Assembly: GCA_029207755.1 (NCBI GenBank)
Contig: JARCOQ010000068.1
Span: 186,001 to 250,000, forward strand
Length of the DNA: 64,000 bases
Direction: 5' to 3'
Origin: Chamaea fasciata
Lineage: Eukaryota > Chordata > Aves > Passeriformes > Sylviidae
Positions 20,928 to 33,390 of the stretch are shown piece by piece. Made by a program: the position numbers and the translations under genes. The notes below the pieces were generated by a model. The model was not told the DNA's origin, ran no database searches, and saw only the letters and a program-made list of their open reading frames with translations. The number at the start of each line of letters is the position of its first letter. The stretch's first letter is position 1.

Positions 20928-23900
20928 ATGATTGGGCAACTCGCTGCTGCAGTTTTCACTGTTTATGGAGTTACTTATTCCTGCTATTTCCTGACTCACC
21001 TGGCAGGTAAGTAGAGGTTTTCCCTGGGTGTCACCTCACCTGGTTTTTGTGTCTTCCTGCTCTTTCTTAGTGACTGAGTTGATTTGGAAACAGAAAGGCC
21101 ATTGGGATGCCGCTTGGGTAAAGCTCCTGTCAACACGTTCAGCTCAAAAGGGGCTGTGTGTGGCCAGGGCCGTGCGGGCAGCATTTGCAAGGGAGCCTGC
21201 AGGAGTTGCGTTCCCTCCGTGGGAGAGTCTGTGGCAGCAGAGTTTGCCAATTCCTCCATTGCTGGGTCAAGCAGGACAACTTTGAAAATGTAGACTGGGA
21301 GGCCTTCTTGGAAGGTCTTCTAAAAATGCTGCAGTTGTCTCCAGTTTTCTCAAAGCATCTGCTTCATTTTCCCTTGTCCACTGCAGGTCACCTGAGCCGG
21401 GTATTCAGAGGTGCTGATCCCGAGGTAAGTAAGGAAAGAACATTTGATGTTCCTGGTGTTTAAAATTGTGCGGCAAGCTGTGAGCTTGGCCTGTGGCAGT
21501 AGAGTGTAGAGGGCCAGCTGAGTAGGCTGCAAGAAAATCCATTTCCATGTCTGCTGCAGCAAGAGCAAAGGCATCACTGCCTATTTCCTAATTTTCCATT
21601 CCAGAGCTTTAAAAGAACTAAAAGATCAGTTTTGCAGAGAGAATGGTGCTTCCTGATAGTAGTCGGGGGGAATATGTAATTTGGAGCCATTTGCAGTGTC
21701 CAGTTGAATCAGCTCATTCGAATTTAGTCAGAGTGACTTAGAATCCCCTTGCTCTCAAAGATGATGATTTGTGCTTAGTAGAGCTGGTTCTAGAGCTGAA
21801 GAGAAAGAAGGTTCTAAATGAGCCTGTGTCTCACGCTCCTGTCTGTCCACAGATCACTGAAGGAAGAACAGATTCTCCTCTGGCTTCCTCTGCTCCTGGA
21901 CAAGAAGCCAACGCGGAGCCAAATGACCCCAAGGCTCCAGCTGTGGTCACACCACAGCCGGAACTTTCCCAGCCAGTAAGTGCCTCTTCTGGAGGGTGCT
22001 GTCTTTGGTGCAAGGCAGAGCTGCAAGTTTCTGAGCAGCCAGCTCTTGCTGTTGGTGGCTGAGGATGCCGAGTGCTGCAGTCCTGCCAGACCTAGCCATT
22101 CCCCTCAGCCAGTGACAGCTGGAAAATGGGCTTTGAGCTGCCATGTTTAGGCCCCAGCTTGCTGGGATTCTGATAGGGGCCAGCCTGGAGCAGGAAGGTT
22201 CCCTGTGTGCAGAGGAGGGAGCATGCCAAAGGCACTGTGCTCAGCCTTGGTGGATACGTGGGGGACGCTGTGGTCTGGGGACACCTGTCCCTCTCCACAG
22301 ACGTGCCAAGTACCCACAGGCACCAAAAGTCTTGATCTGACAACACAAGCTCTTTGGGGTGGTTCGTGCCCATGAGCTTCTTGGCTGTGCTTACCCGGGA
22401 GCATTTCAGAGACACACTGGGGATGTGGAGTTGCTGTTTGAAGACAGGGATCTTGGTGCCTTTGTTGCCAGGTTGTTCTTTTGCCTCTTCAGGCAGAGCA
22501 GTCAGTAGCAGAGCTGACAGGCACTCGGAGTCCACCCGTCTTTTGGCTTTTAATAAGCTGCTAAGAGATGATGTGTTGTCCGTGAATCTTTGGGGGGCAT
22601 CTCTTCTCTTGTGTGGCAAAAGACACGTTCCCTGTCAGCTTCCAAAGAGGCTGTTGGAGCTTCAGCCCCAGATGGAGGCTGATTGTACTGCTAGTGTCAC
22701 AGTGGGACAGAGTGAAGGGCAGGGAGAGGGGAATTCAATGGAGCTCTCGGGACTGAGGAGGCCAGGAGTCTCCCAGGCACTGAAAGCACAGAGCCTTGTC
22801 ATCTGCAGAGATCAGCACTGGGACAGGAGGGTTACAGTGGAAGCAGAGGTGGGCAGGGAAGCAGAAAGAAGTGGCTGAATGAATATGATTTGTACGCTGA
22901 AAAAGGAAAATGCTGAGCCTGATGGCATCTCCCAGTCACTTGCTCTGCATTTGTGTGTACAGAACGTGGAGGCAGAGGCACAAGCAGAGCCGCCCAAACC
23001 TCCGAGTGACACGATGGCAGCGAGGAGGAAGAGCAGGGAAGACATCAGGAGAACTGAGGATCAATGGAAACTCCATCAGGAGAGGGGCAATCAACAAAAC
23101 CATGTAAGCGGAGGAGTAGTAGCCACTCCCCTGATGGAAGGTTCTGTCTCCTGTTCTTTACGGAACTTTGGAGACAAGCTGGAGGCAGAGCTGCAGAAAA
23201 CTCGGGCTAGGATCAAGGCATGGGAGAAGAGGCTGGAGGAAGAAATGGAGATTCAAACAGAATGCCGAGCGAAAATTTGTCTCCTCCTTGAGAAGCAAGA
23301 GGCTCTACAGAAACAAGTGAGTGAAAGAGCAATAGCCACTGCAGTCACCAACCTGGTGCTTTCTGCCCTTCTTGCCTTTCCCCTGCAGAGCAGCAGGGGG
23401 GTGGGGTGATGCCTCTGAGTGCCGTCCTGCTCCGGTGTGTGTCACAGGCACTCTGAAGGACACTCCCTGCTCTGCTGAATCTCAGCTGCTGCCCTGCACA
23501 GTGTCACTAGTGCTTTGGCCTTTTGGCCAGCAGTCATCTGAATGCATTCCTGCTGGCCTCTTCCCGCTCTCCTCGTTTCTTGAGGTGTTCTTGCAGGTGA
23601 ACACGGTGACCCAGATGGATCTGGAAAGAAGCTGTCTGTATCCCTTGTGAATCTGGTCCTCTCCCTTTCCTCTCAGTCGATGACTCTTGGCTGACAGGGA
23701 CAAGCTGGACTCTCTGACTGCTTTGCTCTCTTTGACTTGAGGTGGAAGTGTTGACATCTCGCCTGGCAGCCTGCAAAGATTTCCATCAAGTGACTGGCAG
23801 CAAGGAGGCCCAAGATTCCTGTGAGGCACAGAAACTGTCCCAAGCAGCAGCGCTGCTGGTTGGGCACGTTCAGAAGATGCCGGAGGAAAAGAGGACTCCA

Positions 23901-26900
23901 TGGGAGAAGGTAAAACATTTGAACAAAGAGCTGCAAGTGTGTCTGCAGCCCTTGGAGGGGGAAAAGCGTCCTTGGGAGAAAGTGGAATGGTCATTTTGGC
24001 AGTCACCCTTCAGAAAACCCACGCAAATGCATTTTGGAGAAAATGGACAATGAATCTGGCCTTGCACTCCAGTCAAACCAGCCTTTGGCTTTGAGCCATC
24101 CAGTTTGAGGAGTGGACATCAAAACAAACCCATGGCAGAGCCCTGCATGTGGCTGACAGCATCTTGCTAAGGGCTTGCATTTGAAATGGGATCTGGGGCT
24201 AATCTCTGCCAGCCACTTTTCTTTCTGACACCAACTCCTTTGTTGTCTCAGATCTCCACAGGCTCTTCTGTTGAACCTCCAGGAGCAGCAGTGTCACCTG
24301 AAGGCACTAGTGCTGGCCAAGCTGTGCAGTGGAACCCGGGCAGTTCGTTCATCTCCAGCACTGACACGGCTTCTGCTCAGCAACAGGAGATGGAGCATGA
24401 TGAGGATGAGTCCCTGGAGCTCCTGAGTATGTCTTGTGTCTTTCTTCTCTGAGGGACAGTGTATTGTGTGCACGTGCCAGCACAGCTGGACCCAATGATC
24501 CTCCTCACTTTGGTGTCCCAGGAGCATTTAGGGCTCCCCACAGGAGAGGCTGTGCTCCAAGGCAGCAAGAGAGTGCTCTGGGTGTTCCCGCTGCCTCTGA
24601 GGGCAGCTTGGACGTGCCCGGGGTTTGCCTGAGCTTCCCCATCTGCTAAAGGCAGAAGCAGGGGTTGTCCTTGCATCAGCAGAAGGCTGTGAGCTAGCAA
24701 ATGATCTGGGCAAGTCCTGTGTGCTAGTGGCCAAACTGGACAGAATAGTCAGCTTCCTAAATTCTCCTTAGACTCCTGACTTCTCATCCGCCATCCGAGC
24801 AAAAAAAACCTTCACGGAAATTGATTGGTTTTGGCATTTTGTCTTCTGGTTGTGGTTTTAGTTTAGGTTTTTTTACGGATTTTTTTTGGGTAGAGGTTTT
24901 TTCTCCATCTTGAAGGAGCTCTTCTGCCCCATGTGTCTTAGTGGCGTCATTTTGATGACTGTTCTTATTTACCACTACTACATCTGCAGGTTTTTTAATG
25001 AGAATATTATATATTTGTCAGTGAGGACTCTTTGGAAAGAACATCAGGTGACAGCAGAAACAGAGAGCAAGAGCTGGTTTTTTTGTGCCCCCAATGAAAA
25101 AAACCAGATCTTTTTATTACAATCTGTATTTCATATCCTAGTTTTGTTCCTAGAAAGATGCATCCAAGAGACATAGGCCTGGGACATGATCAGATAAAAG
25201 TGCACTGTAGGCATTTCTCAGGAGTGAGCCTCGAGCCCCTCTGCTGTATATTCCTCAGATCCATGACACTTTTTCCTACCTGATTCCCAGTCATTCCCAT
25301 GACTGTTAGAATGCTACCCACTGGCCCAAGCCCTGCTCAGATCAGTCTCTAGGAAAACACATCAAGCCCTTTGTGATTCTACAGCACAAGTCATTGAAGC
25401 TGCTTCTTGCCCAGAGCAGCTGCCGGTCCTGTGCCCTCAGATGAGACCTGGTGGGGCTGAGAAGAGAGCCCAGCTGACTGTCTGTCTCCCGTCACCTGTT
25501 GGCACAAAAGGGCACTGATGTGCACCTGGGTGTGTCTGCTCTCCAAGCCAATCCTGCTGTGTCCTCAGTGGGGGCACCAGCTTGGAAGGGGCTGGGTGTG
25601 GCCGTGCCTTCTTGCCATTGCTTGTCAGTGCTGGTGCCTGGGCTTTGGCAGCTTTGTGGCGGTGGCTGCCCTGGCCCTGAGGGCTGGTGTGAGCGCCGAG
25701 GCTGGAGCCTTCCTTAGCTGGGAGAGTCCCGCTGCCGGCCGGCCGCTGCAGCGCGGAGCTCCCCCGAGGCAGCAGCCCCTGCTTTGGGCCGGCTCCTGCA
25801 CGGCCTGGGCTGGGCTCACAGAGGGTCAGCATCTCCTCTGGGCAGCTGTCCGTGTCCCGCCGGCACCTGAGGAGCACTGCTGTCCCTGCTGCCCTTGCCC
25901 GCTGCGGGAAGGTGGGCACGTGTGCGGGGCTGAGAGGGCGAGTGCAATGGCAGGGACTGATCCCTGCTGTCAGGGGGAGGAGAAGCAGTGTGGTTCTTCA
26001 CGTGGGCCACGGGCAAGGGCGTCTTCCAGCTCAGCCTGCTCATCAAGGGTGAGGGTCCTGCTGCTGAAGGCCCCTTGGGATTGGTTAGAGCATGAGCTGC
26101 TTGGGTTTACAAAGGGAAAGGCATTCTTTTGGTAAACTGCTGCAAGGTGGGGAAGATGCCCTCCTCTCCTGGGAATGCATCTCCCTGTGCTTTCTTTTCT
26201 TTCAAGAGATCTCTTCAAAGGACTGTAGAAAATCATTCTCTGTGCTGGCCTGCTTGTGCTGCAGAGCTGCCTGTCTTGTTGCAATTGTTGTTGTTGTTGT
26301 TGTTACCCAGCTGGCCACAAAGGACTCAGAAGGCCAGACTGTACAGCCCCAGCAGGGCTGCCTTTTGTATCTCTTGGATGGTGGGATGTCTGCTTTCAAG
26401 TGAGCATCTTGCATTTTGTTTCCCTCAGGGCAAAGGGCGAGCATGGAAAATCCCCGAAGGAAATACATGGAAGAGGAAATTGTTGGCAGAGGGTGAGTCC
26501 AACCACAGTTACTTGTACGCAATCATGGGGCAACGATTTGCTGCTGGAATATCTGTCAAGGGTGAAGTCAGGCAAGTTGCAAACATATTCAGACACTGGG
26601 GTTAGTCTGCCCCATCTCTCAGTACCAGCCAGAATTTGGAAGTGTGGTCAGAAGGAATTGTCAAAGACACTTGGATTTCATTGCCAGAAACAGCAACCAC
26701 CCCTTTTTGTAGCAGGCAGATAACTGTTTGAAGGAACATTTCTTCCCAAGAGTTTGCTGAAGAAAATAGTGTGATCAGGATGAAAACTGCCCAGTTTAGA
26801 AACTGAAATCCAAGACGAAAGAATCACCTGGCCTTTTGAGCTGAGGCACTAAACCCCAATGCTTCAGAAACAGGCTCAGTGCCCATGCACTGGAGAGGAA

Positions 26901-29900
26901 AATGCATCATCTGCCTTCTGGCAGAGCCCTCCTGCATGCTGCAGGTTGGAGGCATTTCCAGCAGACATCTCCTGTCTTGGCTGGCTTTCACTCCAAGGTC
27001 TAAATGGCTTCTCCTTTCTTTGCTGCTGTTTTGTTTCTAGGGCTTTTGGAGAGGTTTGCAGAGCCATCGACACTGCCACAGGACGACAGGTAAATGTCAA
27101 GAGCCCCTGCAGATTCTGCTGCTCTCCAGGGCTTTCCTCTCTCGTGTCAGCTGTGGCTGCAGCTGTGGCTAGAGCTGTGCTGCAAAGGCACAAGAAGCAC
27201 AGACTGGTGCCAGCCTGCCAGCTGCATTTGGGACAGTCTTTGTCCTGCTCAGCTGCCAGAAGGAAGGCAAGGGGGGCAGCAGTTCCTTTCAGAGAAGGAC
27301 GCTCTCCCTGGCTCTCAGTTGCTCCAACAAAGGTGGTGCCTTGGAGCATCTCACTGCTCTCTGGGGCTACGGCTTCAGAGTCCTGAATTCCCATTTCTGG
27401 CTGCCAGCAAATACATCTGAATGTTCCTGGCAGTTCCTTAGCCACCTGCAGTGCTGCACTTGGGAACTGCACATAGGGAGAGATCTGCAAGGCGTCCCTG
27501 AAAGCCCCAAGCCCTGCCTAGAGCCCAGGATGTATCCACAGAGTACCAAGGCACGCATTTCTTCCTCTGAAGTACGGACAGAGAAACAGAGAGTGTGCTC
27601 AGAGCTTTGGGGATGATAGTTGACACACCATTGCTAACAAGTGGACAAGGCAAAATGTGGTCAGTGGCCACGTGTCCTGGAACTGGCCCCCAAAGGAGCA
27701 GAGAAATGAGCTGTAGGAATGTCACTTCCTAATTACTCCTTTGTCTAATCGCAAGGCACTTTGGCAGAGCTCACCTGTGTCATTGCAAAATCACTCGCTC
27801 CATGTGTGTTTTGGTCTCCTTCCACCTGCTTCTAAAGTTACTGATTTTCTGTGTCATTCTAGGTGGCCATCAAGAAAATCGATCTTCAAGGACTGAATAG
27901 GAATCAACAAACGCTAAATGAAATCATGATCATGAAGAAGAATAAGGGTCCCCATATTGTGGATTATTTAGACAGGTGAGTGGTCATGGTCTCTTCCCAT
28001 GAAGGTTTGTTTACATAGTTAAAGCATGCGAGGTTAAAAACCCACTTTGGACACTGGCAGAAAATAGAGCTGTTAATAATCAGTTAATTATTATTTCTCT
28101 ACTCATCTCCAGTGGATGGGAAGAGAGTGTATTTTGCCTGCATGTGTCTTCCCTGGCTTTCAAACACTGAGTTGGAACATTGGCCAAAAACCTGAATCAA
28201 CCCTCCCATACTAAGTCAATACCTTGTAAGCTCAGTGCCTCCATGTTGTCTCAGGATTGATTTTTTCAAGTTTCTTCAATGCTGATGAAGCATGCTAGGG
28301 AGGATTTCCCTTGGATTGTTGCCTCTTTTCCAGGGCTGGCCATGCCAGGAACACTAGGTGTTCCTTTCCAGAAATACCATGCGGGACAGGTTTTTCATCT
28401 TGGCTGATACTAAACTGTACTTTTTGCTTGCTGGCCATCTAAAATCTCTCATTTTTCACAGCTGTGCTGTTCTCCTTGAGACTGCACAGACTGCAAACAA
28501 TGCACAGCCTGGAGGGAGTGTCTATTCCTTGAATTCTGTCCTTGTCACAAAGGGACCCGGAAACAAGAATCAAGCAAAGAAACCAATGTATGCATGTTCA
28601 TCTGCACGGCCTTGTTCCCTTCTTTCAGCTACCTTGTGCTCGACGAACTCTGGCTGGTGATGGAGTACATGGATGGAGGCTCTCTGAAGGATGTCATCGC
28701 TGAGGTTCGCATATGTGAACACCACGTTGCAACCATCAGTCGAGAGGTGAGGGATCCCATCTGTGCGTCCCAGGGCGTGGGCAGTATTGTCTGGGAAAGG
28801 GGCTCAGGACAGGAGCGATTCCGTGAGCCAGGCTTTGTTTCTGTGTCGCTGGTATGCTCTGGGCAAGCAAAAGCATCTCAAGCGAACTGCCTGCCAGTGC
28901 CCCTGCACTCACTGGACTCTGTTCTTGTCCTCTTCTCTCCTGCTGTTGCATTCTCACTCTGGCTCTTGTATTTGCTCTTCTCCATCTTGCCTCTCTAAAC
29001 TTTGGCCTGTCTGCACTGCATTCCTTGCCTGTAAAAGCAAAGGTGGGGGTGGCACTGTTTGAAAGCAGCAGCAAAGAAGAAAGAGAGACTCATTTCTCTC
29101 AGTCCTCAGCTGGAAAGGTTAGCAGTGCAGCCAGAATGCTCTGTACTTCTGAGCACATCCAGTGCAGCAGCAGTCATCCTGGCTGGTTTGCAGGGCAGAG
29201 TCTACACCAGCAGTTGCTGTTGCTCTTTGACAAGCTGACATGCCTTTCTTTAGAAAGGTGCTGCTCTGCCTGTGTTGGAGCAGCGAGCTCTTCCCCTCAA
29301 TGGCACTGTGTTCTGCCATTACTCCTCATTCCCCTGCAGAGGGAATCTTGGAGAGCTCTTTCCTTTCTTGTGTGATGAAATCACATCACTGATTTTTGCC
29401 CTCCCGTTTCTGGTTTCTCTCTCAGTGCCTGCAAGGACTGCATTTTCTCCATTCCAACCACGTGATACACCGAGATGTGAAGAGCCTCAACATTCTCCTC
29501 AAAACGGATGGCTCTGTCAAGCTGGGTCAGTATATTCTTGGGCAGGTGCAGCATTCCAGGGATATGTGGGCTGTGGGGCTGCTTTTGAGTGAGTGCCAGC
29601 CCCCCCAAAATGGTGCTGGTGGCAGTGCAGGGAGCCTGTTGTGAGCTGACCACACGGTTGCAACGTGCACAGACCTATGGCAAGGATCGAGCAGTGCACA
29701 GTGGCATTGCTCTGTGTGTGTCCCTTCCAGAGGGAGGGGGCTACATGTCTAAAGTTTGAAAAGCCCCTTCTGGAGGCCGTGTAAAAAATGTGGGGATTTT
29801 TGAAGCAGCCAATGCCATATTTCCTTGGCTAAAGTCCTGAGGAAACAGAGCAGGGACAGTTGTCCAGGAGATTCAAGAGCACATTCTCCAACTTCAACTG

Positions 29901-31686
29901 GGCAATTCTTTTCCTTGCTTTCCTAATTGCACAGGATGCAAATAAAAACGGTCTTTTGCTCTCTCCCCAGCTGATTTTGGCCTCTCTGCTCAACTCACCC
30001 CTGAGCAGAGTAGACGGAGATCGGTGACCGGGACTGCTTGGTGGATGGCGCCTGAAATTGCAAAAGCTGAGTCCTATGGCCCCAAAGCAGACATATGGTC
30101 TTTTGGAATTGTGGGCATTGAAATGGTGGAAGGAAAACCTCCTTACTGGAATAAAGGTCCTCTCGTGGTAAGGTGTAAATACTCTCTGATCCCGCTGTCT
30201 TTCTCCCCCATCCCACGTTCTGTGTGCCATTGGACAAAATCCCATTGCCATCTGCTGGAACTACTTCCACCACGGTCCCTTTCTGAAAATGTCCCTGCAG
30301 CACATCAGCATCTGCTGGGGTTTTGGTTGCATCCGTGGGGGAACTCAAGCCTTAGCCCAGGCAAACAATCTCCCTTCTCAGGCAACATTGGGCTTTGGCT
30401 TAGAAGTCGTTCCAACTCTTTTGGCCGTGTAGATGGCCCTACTAACAGGAAACAAGCATCTTAGAGCTGCTGTTATCTTTCCTGAAATGAAGGAAAGAAA
30501 CCCAAACCCAACAAAGTTTCTAAAACAGTGGTTTGGAGAGAAGTGTACCCCCATTCTTCTCACAGGGAAACTTGCCTTAACTGAGGGATTTCCTTTCTTT
30601 ACTTTTAATTACCATTGTTTTCAAGAACCAAGGAAAAAGCTTGATGACTTTTATAGCAGCTGTGCTTAAGGGACCAACAAGTGCTGCAGAGATGCTTTTC
30701 ATGTCATACTCCTTGGAAATACTAGAGTGAGTTAGTAGAGCAAAGTCCCTCTTCCAACTAGCCTGTCAAGCTGCTCAGGTGAATCCTCGGAGAAGCAAAG
30801 GTGCTTTTGCTGATGTAGTTTCCACTAAGGAGGTCAGTCAATGAAATCAGCTGCCAGGGCAAGATCTGCTGGATGCTGGAAAAGCTGTGACTGCATCAGG
30901 CTTTGGGTTTTTTGTTGGTCCAGGAAAGTCATCTCTGCCTCTGTGCCACGGCAGAAACAGCCACTGCAGAGTGCAGCTGAAACAATGGGATCTGGGAGAG
31001 CAGTTCCAGATGTGAAAGAAGCAGCTGAGAGACTCGTCTTTCCTTTTTCTCCAGGCTCGATTCCTGATAACCGCCAAAGGGATCCCAGAGCTGCGGCAGC
31101 CCAAGCTCCTCTCCCCTTTGCTGCGTGACTTCCTGAGCTGCTGCCTGCAGAGAGACGAGGAGCGGCGCTGGTCTGCCAAGGAGCTGCTGCAGGTAAAATG
31201 CCAAGGGGCTGCAGGGGAAACAGTGTCCCAGGGACGGGCTCCTCCTGCACTGAACTGCCAGGCATCAGGGGAGCCTCATCCTCCTCACCTCCACTCTTGG
31301 TGCTGTTCAAATGAGAACAGCCAGGAATCCTAGACTGGGCTGGGCTGGCAGGGACCTGTAAGGGTCATCTGGTCCAAGTGCCCCGCAATGAGCAGGGGCG
31401 TCTTTAAAGAGATCAGGATGGTCAGATCTGAAATATTTCCAGGCCTGGGACATTTAGCAGCTCTTGCAGTAAGCTGTGCCACTGTTGTCCCACTGTTGCT
31501 CCTTGGACCTACTCTGATTCAATCCCCTTTTCATTGAAAAAAAGATTACCCTGCCTTTGGGGCTCTTAGTTTGGAAAGTAATGGTTCATTCTTGTTTTTT
31601 TTTTTTCCTTTGTGCAGCATCCATTTGTAACATCGGCCAAGCCTACATCCAGCCTGGTGCCACTCATCCTTACCTTTAAGAAGTAG
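20928..31686 (+). CDS. PAK3L: PAK3-like serine/threonine kinase, 14 exons, intact
   Basis: Coding exons: 20928-21006, 21387-21424, 21853-21975, 22963-23316, 23742-23909, 24252-24426, 26429-26492, 27041-27089, 27863-27975, 28629-28746, 29426-29525, 29971-30167, 31055-31192, 31618-31686. All introns are GT-AG and all phases agree, giving 1785 nt and 594 residues. Exons 7-14 encode a complete STE20/PAK kinase domain: glycine loop GRGAFGEV, VAIKK lysine, helix-C NEIMIM glutamate, HRDVKSLN catalytic loop, [12 protein letters not shown], and a C-terminal tail ending LILTFKK. The activation-loop Thr of PAK1 (RSTMVGT) is Ser here (RRSVTGT), and KSDN of the catalytic loop is KSLN. The N-terminus has a hydrophobic segment (residues 4-25), Glu/Lys-rich likely coiled coils (exons 4-5) and an acidic stretch (HDEDE), but no CRIB/p21-binding motif. 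PAK3-like kinases are known to be expanded and fast-evolving in songbirds. Rho-GTPase control is therefore doubtful. Confidence 0.85.
25974..26048 (+). other. Possible 75-nt cassette exon of the PAK3-like gene
   Basis: Within the 2-kb intron between exons 6 and 7, CTGCTGTCAG precedes and GTGAGG follows a 75-nt open segment. Its length is a multiple of three, and its ends match the phase of the flanking exons, so inclusion would add 25 residues without a shift. No homology supports it. Confidence 0.25.
31318..31560 (-). mobile_element. CR1 LINE 3'-end fragment in the last intron of the PAK3-like gene
   Basis: The plus strand reads like the reverse complement of an avian CR1 3' end: CAGGGACCTGTAAGGGTCAT, CTGGTCCAAGTGCCC, GAGCAGGGGCGTCTTTA, then TTTCCAGGCCTGGGACAT, in the usual CR1 order. 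It is diverged and 5'-truncated, as most CR1 copies are. Confidence 0.75.
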
Positions 31687-31860
31687 AAGGAGTTGACAGG
31701 AATGGACCAGTCACTTAAAAACTTTTTCTTCCATCACCAGCATCGTAGAGGATTGTAGAGTAGGATTGTAGCTAGGATTGTAGAGTAGGATTTTAGCCTA
31801 GGATTGTAGGGTAGTATTTTGGCTTAGGATTGTAAATAAAGTTTCTGAAACCTCAAGTCA
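31687..31860 (+). other. 3' UTR of the PAK3-like gene with short tandem repeats and poly(A) signal
   Basis: After the stop at 31684-31686, AGGATTGTAG-like decamers repeat about seven times (31749-31835) with spacer variants. They run directly into AATAAAG at 31835-31841, the likely polyadenylation signal. Cleavage would be expected 10-30 bases later. Confidence 0.6.
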
Positions 31861-33386
31861 TTTTGAAGATTCTCCTCCTTCTGAGCCTGTGAGAATGCTC
31901 AACATTTCCTTCTGAACTGTCCATTTTTGCTTAGAGGTGGAAAGTGACATTGATGCCTTCTTTGGTACGGTTTGAAGGGGGAGTAGGCTCTTCTTTCGTC
32001 ATGCTCTCCGGACCGCAGTGCCTTTGGAATATGGCCCAGGGGCTGGGTTTTACCCAGCTGTGGCACTTGTGTTTGAGGCAGAAAGGGCAGTGGCATTTGC
32101 AGGCAGAACCAAAGGACGAGTGGGGCAGCCCAAATACCCTGTGCAGATGCAGGCCTTGAGCTCTGACTCGAGAGCCTTTGGGTTGCTGCCACTTGCATTT
32201 GTATCCCTAAGTGCAATCTCTTTGTCTGGGGGAGAGTTTTGCCCAAGTGAGACAGCAGAAAGATCAGGGAGGCTGCTGGGAAAGGCGCAGAGCTGGTGCA
32301 GAGCTGTCAGCGGCTGCAGGGTGAGCCCAGGCCCCGCCTTGCCCAGGCTGGAGCCCCAGCAGAGCCCTGGCAGAGCCCGGAGCAGCCTGAGCCGGGGCAG
32401 AGGCAGCTGCAAGGAGGCCCTTGGAGCTGCAAGAGGCAGCAGCCCGGCCCTGGGTGCCTCTTGGGGGCCCCGGGCGAATCCTGCGCTCTCAGAGCCCAGC
32501 TGGCAGCTGGCTGCTCCCGAGGGGAAGCGTGGCCGTGCTGGGCACAGCACAGACCGGTGGCATCGGCCGTCCGGAGCGTGCACAGGAGCAGAGAAAGGCA
32601 AACCACAGCTGAGGGCTGCAGGCCTGGCTGAGGATTGCCACCCTTGTGCCGGCTGCCCTCTAACTCCTGGCCAAGGTGAGCAGTGTGTGCAGCGCTCTGG
32701 GCACAGGGGAGGGAGCCGGGCTGCTCCGCAGGCTCCGGCACAGGGCAGCCTCCTTCAGGCACGGCGCTTCTGCCGGGGGAACCGAGGCCAGCGGCAGGCA
32801 GGGACAGCTTGTCAGGTCACATCTGCAGGAGCCGGGGCCTCACACGGCTCTGGGAGGAAGCGCCTGCAGTGCTGGAGTTGTGCACTGAGCCAGAGCAAAG
32901 GGGTGAAATGCAGAGTGTTCTGCAGAAATATTCCGGGGCTCCAGGCCAGCCTGCTTTGAGCTCTCTGGCACACAGCAAGCACTGTGCAATGCAGCCCTGA
33001 GCTGCTGGGAGAGGGGTGTTAGAAAGGAGCCAACTCTTAGATGAAATTAAATGGGGCGACAAAGTCATCAAAGCCAAAGAGAACTTTTTCTTAGGAAGGA
33101 TTCACCTGAGCTGGGTGTGTATCTCCCTCTCCCAAGAGCCAAAGATATCGGCTAAGTTATTTCTCCATCAGGCAGGCAGGCAGGAAGGCAGGAACGCACG
33201 CACGCATCTTTCAGGGCACTTAATTGGTTAAGTGTCCATCACCGTGCTGTCTCCTATCTGAGTTTTGCATTTCTTGGAGAGGCTTTCCTAGGCTCTTATT
33301 TTCAGAGCTGTTGTTGTTCCTGTAGCCTTGATGAATTCCTGCGAACTCTGGAAAAGAAGACTGCAGGTGTCGTCTTCTCTACAAAC
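31861..33386. other. GC-rich intergenic sequence, no gene recognised
   Basis: 32290-32900 is GC-rich and open in several frames on both strands from composition. A short (CAGG)n-like run lies at 33172-33195. No domains, RNA genes or clear repeats were recognised. Confidence 0.4.
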
Positions 33387-33390
33387 AGTT

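Noticed and set aside
26281..26304. (GTT)n run that might be taken for a CRISPR-like or regulatory array
   Set aside because: Simple trinucleotide microsatellite inside an intron, with no spacer structure.
32018..32959. 313-codon plus-strand frame in GC-rich DNA
   Set aside because: Both strands are open here because of composition; no family signature or splice context.
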